Assembly: GCF_013283875.1 (NCBI RefSeq)
Contig: NZ_CP054139.1
Location: 3,162,001 to 3,226,000, forward strand
Origin: Mucilaginibacter mali
GTDB lineage: Bacteria > Bacteroidota > Bacteroidia > Sphingobacteriales > Sphingobacteriaceae
DNA length: 64,000 nt
Direction of reading: 5' to 3'
Below are positions 47,501 through 55,592 of the stretch, piece after piece; position 1 is the stretch's first letter, and each line of letters starts with the position of its first letter. Made by a program: the position numbers and the translations under genes. The notes under the pieces are model-generated. The model was not told the DNA's origin and did not search any database. It saw nothing but the letters and a program-made list of their open reading frames with translations.

Positions 47501-47730
47501 TACACCAGTACATCCGTTTTGGGGTCGGCCTGCAGGTGATAAACACCATCGTTGTTGCTGGCCACATTATTTTGCTTGCCCTTGATGCCCACAGTAACGC
47601 CGGGCAGGGTTTGGCCTGATTTTGCATCGGTAACTTTTCCGGATATAGCCACCACCTGCGCATGCGCGGACAGGCAGGCCAGCCATAACAGGAGAACCCC
47701 GGACAGTTTTAGTAAAAATTTAATTCTCAT
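44596..47730 (-). CDS. SusC-like TonB-dependent outer-membrane transporter, copy 2
   Basis: 1044 residues. A signal peptide (1-24, ending SAHAQ) is followed by a carboxypeptidase-regulatory-like domain (ISGKVTDAKSGQTLPGVTVG, VYSFVGYKRQEI; about 29-98). The signature DEVVVVGYGTKRKAEVIGAV and plug (LRNRIAGLGV, LYVIDGVVS, IYGASGSKGVILITTKRG) precede a large barrel. The C-terminus ends in GLSVGL rather than an aromatic residue, mildly unusual for a barrel protein. It is the first gene of the SusC-SusD-lipoprotein operon, divergent from the cupin-AraC gene at 48833 across a 1.1-kb gap. Confidence 0.95.
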   Translation of the reverse strand: MRIKFLLKLSGVLLLWLACLSAHAQVVAISGKVTDAKSGQTLPGVTVGIKGKQNNVASNNDGVYHLQADPKTDVLVYSFVGYKRQEIKINGRTNIDIVMEEDLSKIDEVVVVGYGTKRKAEVIGAVATIKGEEIADIPAPDIAGALRNRIAGLGVSAVSGRPGASITLNVRNSQLASTGAFGASTEPLYVIDGVVSTTDQFDAIDPSMVEDITVLKDASAAIYGASGSKGVILITTKRGKIGKPKFTYNGYAGISDAATVPKMLSAYDQAKLYNDNLDQQGFSTNDKYFSAADLAFLATKPYKSWFDELWQPAVMQRHNLQMSGGSEKILFFVGGSIQNENANYAGMRNTKYGFRSGITATFNESLKADVNFNLNYGNKFSNNDISDDTDKAFFQSMITVPMWIPIQINGMPLNFGGFKNPLAIINSGYYAKQANTDYTITGALNYTPKAVPGLTLRFQMSQNGNNGHNTTYTPPYKQYNFYNQYNNTALYRDSLVSVTDGVSAANASYEPVLSYASRYQANITANYLHSFGNHTISALVGGEQSESRSENLDAQWIGQTIPNTDESWAFNPTVTIRSNSRSESLKQSFFGRLSYDYKKKYLIDAVGRFDASTNFATGKVWGFFPNVGAAWILSEEDFFKNASKLNFISFLKLKANFGLTGDDRVQDRLWQAKYKVDVANTAYVYNNTNAPSFNPDVIANPDITWEKKRSINLGLESAFFNGRLTFGFDYFHDYVYDQFDKNASNNYPYTAGFAAAVVNHENHHTYGTEFTIGYNSKLSKDLTFNSSVNFGFSTSYVSQVYQNPYQYFQNTPSDWQIAQGVNTKVYNSSNIGLIAKGILKTQADVDALLKQYPNYTINKLIPEPGWIYYEDTNNDGHIDDFDAVPMYKNGTSPVINLGWNLGLTYKGLSLRTNIVSNFGGHVFYDSRAITKPTLTVNVLSYWSDHWTPQNPDGMLPRFDDPYANKNSTFWARDATMIRINNMSLAYALPAQWLARTGFTNVRLIVTGNNLWTLVNPLPYKDPYTSSAYDYPTIRTISAGLSVGL

Positions 47731-48832
47731 ATATTATTATTTATTGGTTTTAATGCTTTTTGGAAGATGTGGCCATTGCTGATATATCGCCATCCGCATT
47801 TTTTAAATGCAGTGGCAAAATATTAATACAGCAAGGGCGTTGATTGGGTATACAATGCCTCATACTTTGGTTACTATTGGTTTACAGACCGACCTCGGTC
47901 AAATCTGAAATCAAAGGTATAGGCAGTGTAACTTTGGTGTTATATTCTGTTTGCACCTTATTGTAGGATTTTACCATGGGGTAATTCTGAGGGTAGACAT
48001 TATGGTTTTACTTAGTCTGCTATAAGTAACCACCTGTTTCATTCCCCTGTATGCAGGCGCTGTTTTAAGGTGTTAATCTGTGCTATTTAGGGGGTTAAAA
48101 TGACTTAAAAATAAGGCGTTATTTTTTATCCATCAGTTAAAAACAACCACCTGCAAGAAGCATAAGCCCCCCAGGCAAGCAAAATAATAAAATACTGTAT
48201 ACCAATACGTTAAATCAGGACATACGTTTATCATCCACGCTACTCCTATAAATTCTCCCAACAAAACAAAAAGCCAAAATCACCCCGTGCTTTATGAAAA
48301 TCAGTTATAAATAATAAAACAATTAAATAGTTAGTTAAATAATTGATAATCAATTATTTATATTAAATAACGATAATATTGTATAATTAAATGATAATAT
48401 CAGCAATTGATAGCAGCAGCTACGCTATCATATTTGTGTAATCGATTGCAGAAACAATGCGGGAGAGAATCAGGATCATACAATTTTCGACCGCTGATAC
48501 ATCGATCTAAACCGTACAACGCGGCACGGTTTAGCGTGAAAAATACCAATTAAAAATAGCCGGCAGTGCAATGCTAACCGGGCGCTAAAACTTAATACCA
48601 ATTAACAAAACCTATGATGAAGGGGCCATTATTTGCTTCTAAGGCATTTGCTTTGCTAAAAAAGAGGGTTATTAACCTAAACCCTATCACACTAAGCAAT
48701 ACCCGGTTGTGGATCGCAGCAGTGCCACCGGCACTGCTGCATCTGCGGCCGGTTTACCTTAACCGGGGTAAGCATCCTGTCGCCAAAAAAGTATAATCAA
48801 CCTTCAAAACCAATAACCAATACCTAAGCACT
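47731..48832. other. 1.1-kb intergenic region between SusC copy 2 and cupin-AraC copy 2
   Basis: AT-rich, with no convincing gene. It holds the conserved element at 48340-48437, a small palindrome GACCGA-CC-TCGGTC at 47887-47900, and CAAAGGTA at 47912-47919, which on the minus strand is a TAnnTTTG match that might drive SusC with a leader near 180 nt. A 60-codon frame at 48614-48796 is present but has no supporting features. Confidence 0.5.
48340..48437 (+). promoter_or_regulatory. Conserved upstream element of second cupin-AraC gene
   Basis: It begins with the palindrome TAATTGATAATCAATTA (perfect around a central A, and extending outward two more bases each side), continues TTTATATT and CGATAATATTGTATAAT, and ends with ATATTTGT at 48430-48437, exactly 90 bp from the start, as at 19271-19368. 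Such conservation between two paralogous loci in otherwise unrelated AT-rich sequence argues for function. Confidence 0.6.
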
Positions 48833-49726
48833 ATGAAACCGTTTTTCTCAAAAATTGACAGCAGTCCGCAGGAATCGTATGGTATACGCCGTAGTTTATC
48901 GCCCGATTTTAAGGGCCTTTGGCATTATCACCCTGAAATTGAACTACATTACGTAGTGCGCGGTGAGGGCCTGCGCTTTGTGGGCGATAATATTTGTCCG
49001 TTCGGTCCGGGCGAGATCGTTCTGCTTGGCGAGCATCTGCCGCATTGCTGGCGATATGAGAACGCAACGGATGATGAAAGCGAGGACACTAACGTAGAAA
49101 CCATTATCCTGCAATTTAAACCCGATTGCCTTGGCCCCTATTTAACCAACCTGCCCGAGGTTTACCAGGTGCCCATCCTGTTTGAAAAGGCCCGCCGCGG
49201 CATGGTGATCAACGGGGCCGCTAAACCAATATTGGTTAAACTGATGCAGCAAATGCTCACTGCCAGCGGTTTAGAACGTATCATCCTGCTATTATCGGTA
49301 TTAAAGGTATTGGCTAACTGTAATGATTACCAGGCCATAACCTTGGCCGATCAGCGGTTCAACATATCAGATAATAACGCCTTGTGCCGCATGGACCAGA
49401 TCTGTAACTACACGCTTAACAACTTCAGGCAAAATATTTCGCTAAGGGATGTGGCCCGGTCGAGCAACCTTAACCATACCTCGTTTTGCCGATACTTTAA
49501 AATGGTTACCAAGCGTAGTTATACCTCCTTCCTTACCCAAATTCGCATTAGCCAGGCCTGCCGGGCCTTGATAGAGAACCGGTATACCATCACCGCTATT
49601 TGTTACGATTGCGGCTTTAACAACATTGCCAACTTTTACCGGCATTTTAAAAAGGTAACCGGTACCACCCCGCACGATTACCGCGACAAATACCTGAAGA
49701 GCAACCTGGTGAAGGCGGCATCGTAG
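48833..49726 (+). CDS. AraC-family regulator with N-terminal cupin, copy 2
   Basis: 297 residues, cytoplasmic. The cupin domain (about 15-105) has WHYHPEIELHYVVRGEGLRFVG and LLGEHLPHCWRY. The AraC domain (about 190-285) has ISLRDVARSSNLNHTSFCRYFK and YTITAICYDCGFNNIANFYRHFKKVTG. It is paralogous over its whole length to the protein at 19550. It is divergent from SusC copy 2 and is followed, after 212 bp, by the pectate lyase run on the same strand. Likely senses an intracellular sugar released from imported oligomers (inference from the cupin-AraC layout). Confidence 0.92.
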   Translation: MKPFFSKIDSSPQESYGIRRSLSPDFKGLWHYHPEIELHYVVRGEGLRFVGDNICPFGPGEIVLLGEHLPHCWRYENATDDESEDTNVETIILQFKPDCLGPYLTNLPEVYQVPILFEKARRGMVINGAAKPILVKLMQQMLTASGLERIILLLSVLKVLANCNDYQAITLADQRFNISDNNALCRMDQICNYTLNNFRQNISLRDVARSSNLNHTSFCRYFKMVTKRSYTSFLTQIRISQACRALIENRYTITAICYDCGFNNIANFYRHFKKVTGTTPHDYRDKYLKSNLVKAAS

Positions 49727-49938
49727 GCGGATACGGCAATGTTATAATCGTTTATTACACTATCCTATCGCTATCAGAAGTATAATTGTTACGTGGCAGG
49801 ATAAATTCCTACAATTTATTGGAAAAATGCTATACTCAATACACCCGAAAGTGCCGCATATTTGGTAATTGGTAAATTTATAAACCCATTGCCCACCGGC
49901 ATTTCGCGTTATTAAAATATAGACATATCCATATATAT

Positions 49939-51591
49939 ATGAAAAAAGCTCTTTTTGTGATCTTTGCAGGCGCGGCTTTATCAGGCACCGCGACGTTTGC
50001 ACAATACCCCAAAGTACCGCAGGCCATGCAGGCCAAAACCGACTCGGCTAACCGTGTGGTGAAGCAACAGGCCGATGTGGCCTGGGAAAAAGCCCAGCCC
50101 GCTATTCAAAAAGACGCGGCAAACGGTAAGCCATTTATTCTTTCGGCCGCGAAGCCCTCTAATCTGCCGCAGGCTAAAATACCGGCATTCCCGGGTGCCG
50201 AGGGCGGTGGCGCCTACTCTTTCGGTGGCCGCGGAGGCAGGGTGATCGTGGTAAAAAGTCTGGAGGATTCAGGTCCGGGTACCTTACGCGACGCGTTAGA
50301 GCAGGGCGGCGCCCGCATTATCGTGTTCAACGTATCGGGCATTATCAAATTAAAAAGCCATATCAGCATCCGCGCGCCTTATGTTACTATTGAGGGGCAA
50401 AGTGCTCCCGGCGATGGTATTTGCATAGCGGGTGAATCGGTTTGGATAGATACACACGATGTGGTGATCCGCTTTATGCGCTTCAGGCGCGGTGAAACGG
50501 ATGTTACCCGTCGCGATGATGCCCTGGGCGGAAACCCGATAGGCAACGTAATGATTGACCACGTATCGGGCAGTTGGGGTTTGGATGAGGTAATATCCAT
50601 GTACCGCCATATTTACCACGATAGCAAGGGGGTTGACGAGAAGCTGCCGACCGTAAACATCAGCATCCAAAATTCCATGTTTGCCGAGGGTTTATGCACC
50701 TACAACCACGCCTTTGGCAGTACGCTGGGTGGATTGAACAGCACTTTTATGCGTAACCTTTGGGCCGATAATATCAGCCGTAACCCGTCCATCGGCATGT
50801 ATGGTGATTTTGGCTTCTTCAACAACGTGGTGTTTAACTGGTGGGACAGAAGCGCCGACGGCGGCGATAACAACTCGTTTTTTAACTTTATCAATAACTA
50901 TTATAAGCCCGGCCCCATCACCCCGCTCGATCAGCCTATCGGCCACCGCATTTTAAAGCCAGAGCCGGGCCGCGTTAACGGATCGAAAACCATTTATGGC
51001 AAGGTATATGCTCACGGCAATATTGTGGAGGGTAACGATGCCGTAACTAAGGATAACTGGGCAGGCGGCATCCAAATCGGCGATCAGCCGGATGCCGGTC
51101 GCTTAACCGATAGCATCCGTGTTAACCAGCCATTCCCCGCCGCTAAATTTACGCTGATATCGGCCAAAGAAGCATTTGACTATGTGTTGACCAACGTAGG
51201 CGCCTTTTTACCAAAGCGCGACGCAGTTGATACCCGGATAATTGAGCAGGTAAAAACAGGTAAGATCCCTTACAAGGATGGGCTTGAAAGCACCAAGGGC
51301 AACGATATGCTGAAGCACCGGCTGCCGCCTGATTCGTACAAAAAAGGCATCATCAGCGATATCGCACAGGTTGGCGGTTACCCCGAATATAAGGGCACAC
51401 CCTACAAGGACAGCGATAACGACGGCATGCCAGACGAATATGAGATCAAGCAAGGCTTAAACCCTAAAAGCGCTGCCGATGCATCGCTGTATCCTAAAAA
51501 CGGTGGCGGTTATACCAATATCGAGATCTATTTGAACAGCCTGGTTCCGCTGAAAACGGTGGTGCCGGTTGGCTACGCGGTGGCTAAATAA
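49939..51591 (+). CDS. Secreted pectate lyase, PL1-like beta-helix
   Basis: 550 residues with a signal peptide (1-21, ending ATFAQ). A helical linker-like region (about 25-75) precedes the beta-helix: FPGAEGGGAYSFGGRGGRVIVV (about 83-104), DSGPGTLRDALEQGG, VTIEGQSAPGDGICIAG, VMIDHVSGSWGLDEVI and NNVVFNWWDRSADGGDNN. The C-terminus has a calcium-type repeat (DSDNDGMPDEYEIKQGLNPKS). It is the same fold and motif order as the lyase domain at 39070 but lacks that protein's accessory domains. It begins the same-strand run 49939-57206 and is probably a pectate or rhamnogalacturonan-backbone lyase; precise specificity is not readable. Confidence 0.9.
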   Translation: MKKALFVIFAGAALSGTATFAQYPKVPQAMQAKTDSANRVVKQQADVAWEKAQPAIQKDAANGKPFILSAAKPSNLPQAKIPAFPGAEGGGAYSFGGRGGRVIVVKSLEDSGPGTLRDALEQGGARIIVFNVSGIIKLKSHISIRAPYVTIEGQSAPGDGICIAGESVWIDTHDVVIRFMRFRRGETDVTRRDDALGGNPIGNVMIDHVSGSWGLDEVISMYRHIYHDSKGVDEKLPTVNISIQNSMFAEGLCTYNHAFGSTLGGLNSTFMRNLWADNISRNPSIGMYGDFGFFNNVVFNWWDRSADGGDNNSFFNFINNYYKPGPITPLDQPIGHRILKPEPGRVNGSKTIYGKVYAHGNIVEGNDAVTKDNWAGGIQIGDQPDAGRLTDSIRVNQPFPAAKFTLISAKEAFDYVLTNVGAFLPKRDAVDTRIIEQVKTGKIPYKDGLESTKGNDMLKHRLPPDSYKKGIISDIAQVGGYPEYKGTPYKDSDNDGMPDEYEIKQGLNPKSAADASLYPKNGGGYTNIEIYLNSLVPLKTVVPVGYAVAK

Positions 51592-51657
51592 AACAAGCAG
51601 TTGCAGGATAGGCTGTTAGTGCTGCGGATGCCATATAATGATTATATTTAGGCATAT

Positions 51658-52341
51658 ATGATGGTGAATTTCAAAAATAAGGCAATTGGGCTGATGGTCA
51701 TTATCGCCGTTGGCCTGGTTACCTCCACAAAGGCGCAGATAAAGCCAACCATTTGGAAATTTACTGCCACGGATAAAGTTGGTGATTATACGCCGGCTAT
51801 CCAGGGTGCACCATCAGTAGCAACAAACGGTGCGTTTACAGGCATCGCGTTCAATGGTGTAAATGATGGGTTGATCATTCCAGCAAGTCCGATAAATGGC
51901 TGGTCGAGGTTCACGATACAGGTATTGTTTAAACCGGATGGCGATGGTCCTAAGGAACCACGCTTTATCCATTTTGAAGATGCAGACAAGAACCGCGGCA
52001 CCTTAGAAGTACGCCTGACGCCAAAGCGGCAATGGTACCTCGACGCGCATCTGAAAAACGGGAAGCTGAACAAGGCGGTAACGCTGATCGACTCCACTCA
52101 GTTGCAGCCTGCCGACCGCTGGTATTGGGTAGCCATGGTGTACGATGGCAAAAAGATGAGCAGCTATGTAAACGGGGTGAAGCAGTTGGAAAGCCCGATG
52201 GATTTCCAGCCCATGAATGGTGGACAGATCGCCATTGGGATGCGTTTAAATAAGGTGGCCTGGTTTAAGGGAATGGTAAGCGAAGCGCGCTTTTATCCCG
52301 AGGCACTGGCACCGGATCAATTGCTATCAACGGGAAAGTAG
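51658..52341 (+). CDS. Secreted LamG-type concanavalin-like protein
   Basis: 227 residues with a signal peptide (about 1-27, ending TSTKAQ). The remainder is one LamG/concanavalin jelly roll: GIAFNGVNDGLIIPASPINGWSRFTIQVLFKPDG, WYWVAMVYDGKKMSSYVNGVKQL and GGQIAIGMRLN are classic strands. No catalytic residues can be named. It may be a free glycan-binding protein, or a small enzyme of a LamG-like family. It is 66 bp after the pectate lyase and 81 bp before a GH43 on the same strand. The second codon is also Met, so the start may be 51661. Confidence 0.8.
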   Translation: MMVNFKNKAIGLMVIIAVGLVTSTKAQIKPTIWKFTATDKVGDYTPAIQGAPSVATNGAFTGIAFNGVNDGLIIPASPINGWSRFTIQVLFKPDGDGPKEPRFIHFEDADKNRGTLEVRLTPKRQWYLDAHLKNGKLNKAVTLIDSTQLQPADRWYWVAMVYDGKKMSSYVNGVKQLESPMDFQPMNGGQIAIGMRLNKVAWFKGMVSEARFYPEALAPDQLLSTGK

Positions 52342-52422
52342 CTGGGAGCGATTGTCCTGAGGTAATAAACCAGGCAAGCCGGCTGCAAGCATATTTTAGC
52401 TAATAATAATCCATTATAAACC

Positions 52423-53943
52423 ATGAGCCTGTTTTATAAGTCCGTTATCTGCGCTGTTTTTATGGCGGGCAGTCTTGCTGCTATTGCTCAAAAAACGACT
52501 GTTAAAGTCCGTGCCCAAAGCGCTAATACCTTTACTAACCCCATCCTTGGCGGCGACTTCCCCGATCCCAGCATTATGCGCGATGGTAAGGATTACTACA
52601 TGACGCACTCGGCCTTTGATTACCTGCCCGGCCTTACCGTATGGCATTCTACCGATTTGGTGAACTGGGAACCCATCAGCTATGGACTCACCAACTACCT
52701 TGGCTCCATCTGGGCGCCCGATATCTGCAAATACGGCAACCTGTATTATATCTACTTCACGGTTTCCCGCAAGGGCAATTTTGTAATTACCGCCAAAGAT
52801 CCGCACGGCCCATGGAGCGAACCCGTAGATTTGAAGGTGGATGGCATAGACCCCTGCCACATTGCCGACGAGACCGGCCAGCGCTGGATCTTTTTAAGCG
52901 GTGGTAACCGCGCAAAGCTTACGCCTGACGGTTTATCGGTAGTACCCGGCACGCTCGAAAAGGTTTACAGCGGCTGGAAGATCCCTGACGATTGGATCAC
53001 CGAGGGCATGGCGATGGAAGGGCCTAAGCTGAAGAAAATAGGCCAGTATTATTACTGGCTAAGCGCCGAGGGTGGTACGGCTGGTCCGCCGACATCGCAC
53101 ATGGAAGTGGTGGCGCGTTCCAAATCCATCAACGGGCCATGGGAGAACGCGCCAAATAACCCGTTGATACACACTTACAGCGGCACAGAGAAATGGTGGT
53201 CCAAGGGCCATGCTTCGCTCATCGACGCGCCGGATGGTCGCTGGTGGATCGTTTATCATGCCTATCAAAAAGATTTTATGAACCTGGGCAGGCAAACCCT
53301 GCTGGAACCGGTAACCTTTTTATCCAATGGCTGGATAAAGGCCCCGACCGGCAAAAACGTGGCATTCCCGATGGCCAAACCCGTTAGCGGTAGCAGAACC
53401 ACCGACCGTTTATCTCATTTGGGTGAATACCGGATCGGCCTTGACTGGAAATTCTACAAAAAATATGACGCCGGCCGGGCATCGGCAAAAGATGGGGTAC
53501 TTACGTTAAAGGCACAAGGTACAACACCACAGGAATCGGGCCCGATGTTGTTTGTGGCCGGCACGCCCAATTACGAGTTTAGCGTTAAAATAAATAAGGA
53601 TGCCGACGCTGTGGCCGGACTAACGCTTTTTTACAATGCCGATTTCTTTGTAGGCGTAAGTTTCGACAACAAATTTGTAACCCGCTGGCGAAAAGGCGCG
53701 GCCAAAGGCCGGGTAGCGCATACCGGGAATAATGAGCTATGGCTTAAGATGCGAATAATTGACAACGTGGCTACTATTTTTCATAGCTACAACGGCACCG
53801 ATTGGATAAAGGAAGAATGGGGGTTGGAGGTATCGGGCTATAACCACAACACGCTGTACGATTTCCAAAGCATCCTGCCCGGCTTTTTTGCCTATGGCAA
53901 GGGCGATGTTAAATTCAGCAATTTTAAGTTTAACAGATTGTAA
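52423..53943 (+). CDS. Secreted two-domain GH43 glycosidase
   Basis: 506 residues with a signal peptide (1-22, ending AAIAQ). The GH43 propeller has D48 in FPDPSIM, D143 in GIDPCHI and E199 in MEGPKL, with HSAFDYLPGLTVWHSTDLVNW as the second blade. The C-terminal part (about 320-506, ending FSNFKFNRL) is a beta-sandwich of the beta-xylosidase C-terminal type. It differs in sequence from the GH43 at 10271, so the two probably act on different linkages. The subfamily is not assigned here. It is followed 31 bp later by the Sde182-like gene. Confidence 0.88.
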   Translation: MSLFYKSVICAVFMAGSLAAIAQKTTVKVRAQSANTFTNPILGGDFPDPSIMRDGKDYYMTHSAFDYLPGLTVWHSTDLVNWEPISYGLTNYLGSIWAPDICKYGNLYYIYFTVSRKGNFVITAKDPHGPWSEPVDLKVDGIDPCHIADETGQRWIFLSGGNRAKLTPDGLSVVPGTLEKVYSGWKIPDDWITEGMAMEGPKLKKIGQYYYWLSAEGGTAGPPTSHMEVVARSKSINGPWENAPNNPLIHTYSGTEKWWSKGHASLIDAPDGRWWIVYHAYQKDFMNLGRQTLLEPVTFLSNGWIKAPTGKNVAFPMAKPVSGSRTTDRLSHLGEYRIGLDWKFYKKYDAGRASAKDGVLTLKAQGTTPQESGPMLFVAGTPNYEFSVKINKDADAVAGLTLFYNADFFVGVSFDNKFVTRWRKGAAKGRVAHTGNNELWLKMRIIDNVATIFHSYNGTDWIKEEWGLEVSGYNHNTLYDFQSILPGFFAYGKGDVKFSNFKFNRL

Positions 53944-53974
53944 CCCCATCGGCATAACCTTAAACCGGCAAATT

Positions 53975-55414
53975 ATGAAAGCTTTGATCATTACGGCACT
54001 GATGTTTACCGCATTTATCGGCACATCCGGGCAGGTGCAGGCGCAGCCCAAAACCCAATCGACCAAGACCCGGGTTATTGCCACCTCGGATGGCGAGATA
54101 GATGATCAATGTTCGATGGTGCGGTTCCTGCTGTATACCAACGAGTGGGATGTGGAGGGCATCATCACGTCAAGCTCGCAATACCACTCGCATATAAAAA
54201 AGTGGCCGGGCGATCATTGGGTCGATCCGTACCTCGAAGCGTACGCCAAGGTCTATCCTAACCTGCTGAAGCATGATAAACGTTACCCCTCACCCATTTA
54301 CCTGCGCAAGCGCACCCTGCTGGGCAACGTGGAAACCCAGGGCGAAATGACCGCGATGACACCGGGCGCCGACCTGATCACCAAAGTTTTACTAAATGAT
54401 GCCGACAAGCGCCCCATATGGCTGCTGGCCTGGGGCGGCACCAACACCATTGCCCGGGCGTTAAAAACCATCGAGGAAAGGCATCCCGAAAAAATGGGCG
54501 CTGTAGCCAACAAAATGCGCTTTTACCTGATCTGGGAGCAGGACAGCACTTATCAAACTTACATTAAGCCACATTGGGGCAAGTATAATATCCCCACCAT
54601 TATTGCCGATCAGTTTGAGGCTATCGCCTACCGCTGGGCCGAGACGCAGCCCGAAGAAATGCATCCCTACTTCCAGAGCGCATGGATGAAGCAGAATATT
54701 TTGGAAAATCATGGCCCGCTTACGGCCATTTACCAAGCTATGCCCAATGGCGATTTCCGCTCTGAGGGCGATTCGCCATCGTTCATTTACCTTATCCCTA
54801 CCGGTTTGCGCAGTATGGAGTCACCATCGTACGGCGGCTGGGGCGGGCGTTTTGTAAAGGTGAGGGCAAATACCTGGTTAGATTCCGTATTGATACCCGG
54901 TTACCAATACCCTGATGGCCGCTGGTTTAGCGGCAGTAGTTGGGGCCGCCTAAGTGTTAAGCAATCCCCGCCTGCCACGCACGACCAGGTACTGGATTAC
55001 TTCAAACAAATGTGGCGCTGGAGCGATGCCCTGCAAAATGATTTTGCAGCCCGTGCCGATTGGTGTGTAAAATCATATAAAGATGCCAATCACCCGCCGG
55101 TGATAAATCAAACAAAAGTTAAGGATGCCACTGCCAAGCCGGGCAGCAGTGTAAAGTTAAGCGTTGCCGGGTCAACCGATCCGGATGGGAACAAGCTGTC
55201 CTATCATTGGTATGTATACCCCGAACCCAGCAATTTCATTGCCGGTGGCCCGGTAAGTAAGGAAGCTGTTGAGGTGCAAAACGCAGATAAGGCGGTGGCT
55301 TCGGTTACAGTTCCAAAAGGCAAAGGTAGCCTGCATTTTATCTGCGCGGTAACCGATAATGGTAAACCGGCGCTTACCCGTTATGCAAGGATCATTATCA
55401 ACGTAAAACCTTAG
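53975..55414 (+). CDS. Secreted DUF1593 (Sde182-like, nucleoside-hydrolase-fold) protein
   Basis: 479 residues from ATG 53975, chosen because it starts the signal peptide (MKALIITALMFTAFIGTSGQVQAQ); the frame is open from 53888, inside the GH43 gene, but that extension is hydrophilic. The N-terminal nucleoside-hydrolase-like domain shows TSDGEIDDQCSMVRFLLYT (the DxxxDD-type metal motif) and WLLAWGGTNTIARAL. The C-terminal Ig-like domain (about 385-479, VAGSTDPDGNKLSYHWYVYPE) is that of Sde182-type proteins, one of which was described as cellulose-binding. The enzymatic role on glycans is unknown. It sits between GH43 and PL10 genes. Confidence 0.87.
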   Translation: MKALIITALMFTAFIGTSGQVQAQPKTQSTKTRVIATSDGEIDDQCSMVRFLLYTNEWDVEGIITSSSQYHSHIKKWPGDHWVDPYLEAYAKVYPNLLKHDKRYPSPIYLRKRTLLGNVETQGEMTAMTPGADLITKVLLNDADKRPIWLLAWGGTNTIARALKTIEERHPEKMGAVANKMRFYLIWEQDSTYQTYIKPHWGKYNIPTIIADQFEAIAYRWAETQPEEMHPYFQSAWMKQNILENHGPLTAIYQAMPNGDFRSEGDSPSFIYLIPTGLRSMESPSYGGWGGRFVKVRANTWLDSVLIPGYQYPDGRWFSGSSWGRLSVKQSPPATHDQVLDYFKQMWRWSDALQNDFAARADWCVKSYKDANHPPVINQTKVKDATAKPGSSVKLSVAGSTDPDGNKLSYHWYVYPEPSNFIAGGPVSKEAVEVQNADKAVASVTVPKGKGSLHFICAVTDNGKPALTRYARIIINVKP

Positions 55415-55505
55415 CCGGTAGGCCTTTAAAACGGCTTGTTAAACAGCATTTTGTTTTAAGCAAATACTTATATTCGATATAAAAGTCGATTGCCAATTAT
55501 AAATA

Positions 55506-55544
55506 CCTGCTTTTTTCGACTAAGTAATAATCAAAAAAAGCAGG
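55506..55544. repeat. Inverted repeat upstream of PL10 gene
   Basis: CCTGCTTTTTT pairs perfectly with AAAAAAGCAGG around a 17-base loop. It could end the Sde182 transcript or lie in the lyase leader. Upstream at about 55458 the 14-mer CAAATACTTATATT recurs from the element at 19271. Confidence 0.5.
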
Positions 55545-55592
55545 ATTAAACTGTGAACCAAACTTGAATTATTAACCTGATATCATACCCCT

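Noticed and set aside
48614..48796. 60-codon frame between the conserved element and cupin-AraC copy 2
   Set aside because: It has an ATG and reasonable position but no recognisable domain, signal or homologous frame upstream of the other cupin-AraC gene; kept only as a remark.
53888..53974. Upstream extension of the Sde182-like protein
   Set aside because: It lies within the end of the GH43 gene and would bury the signal peptide.
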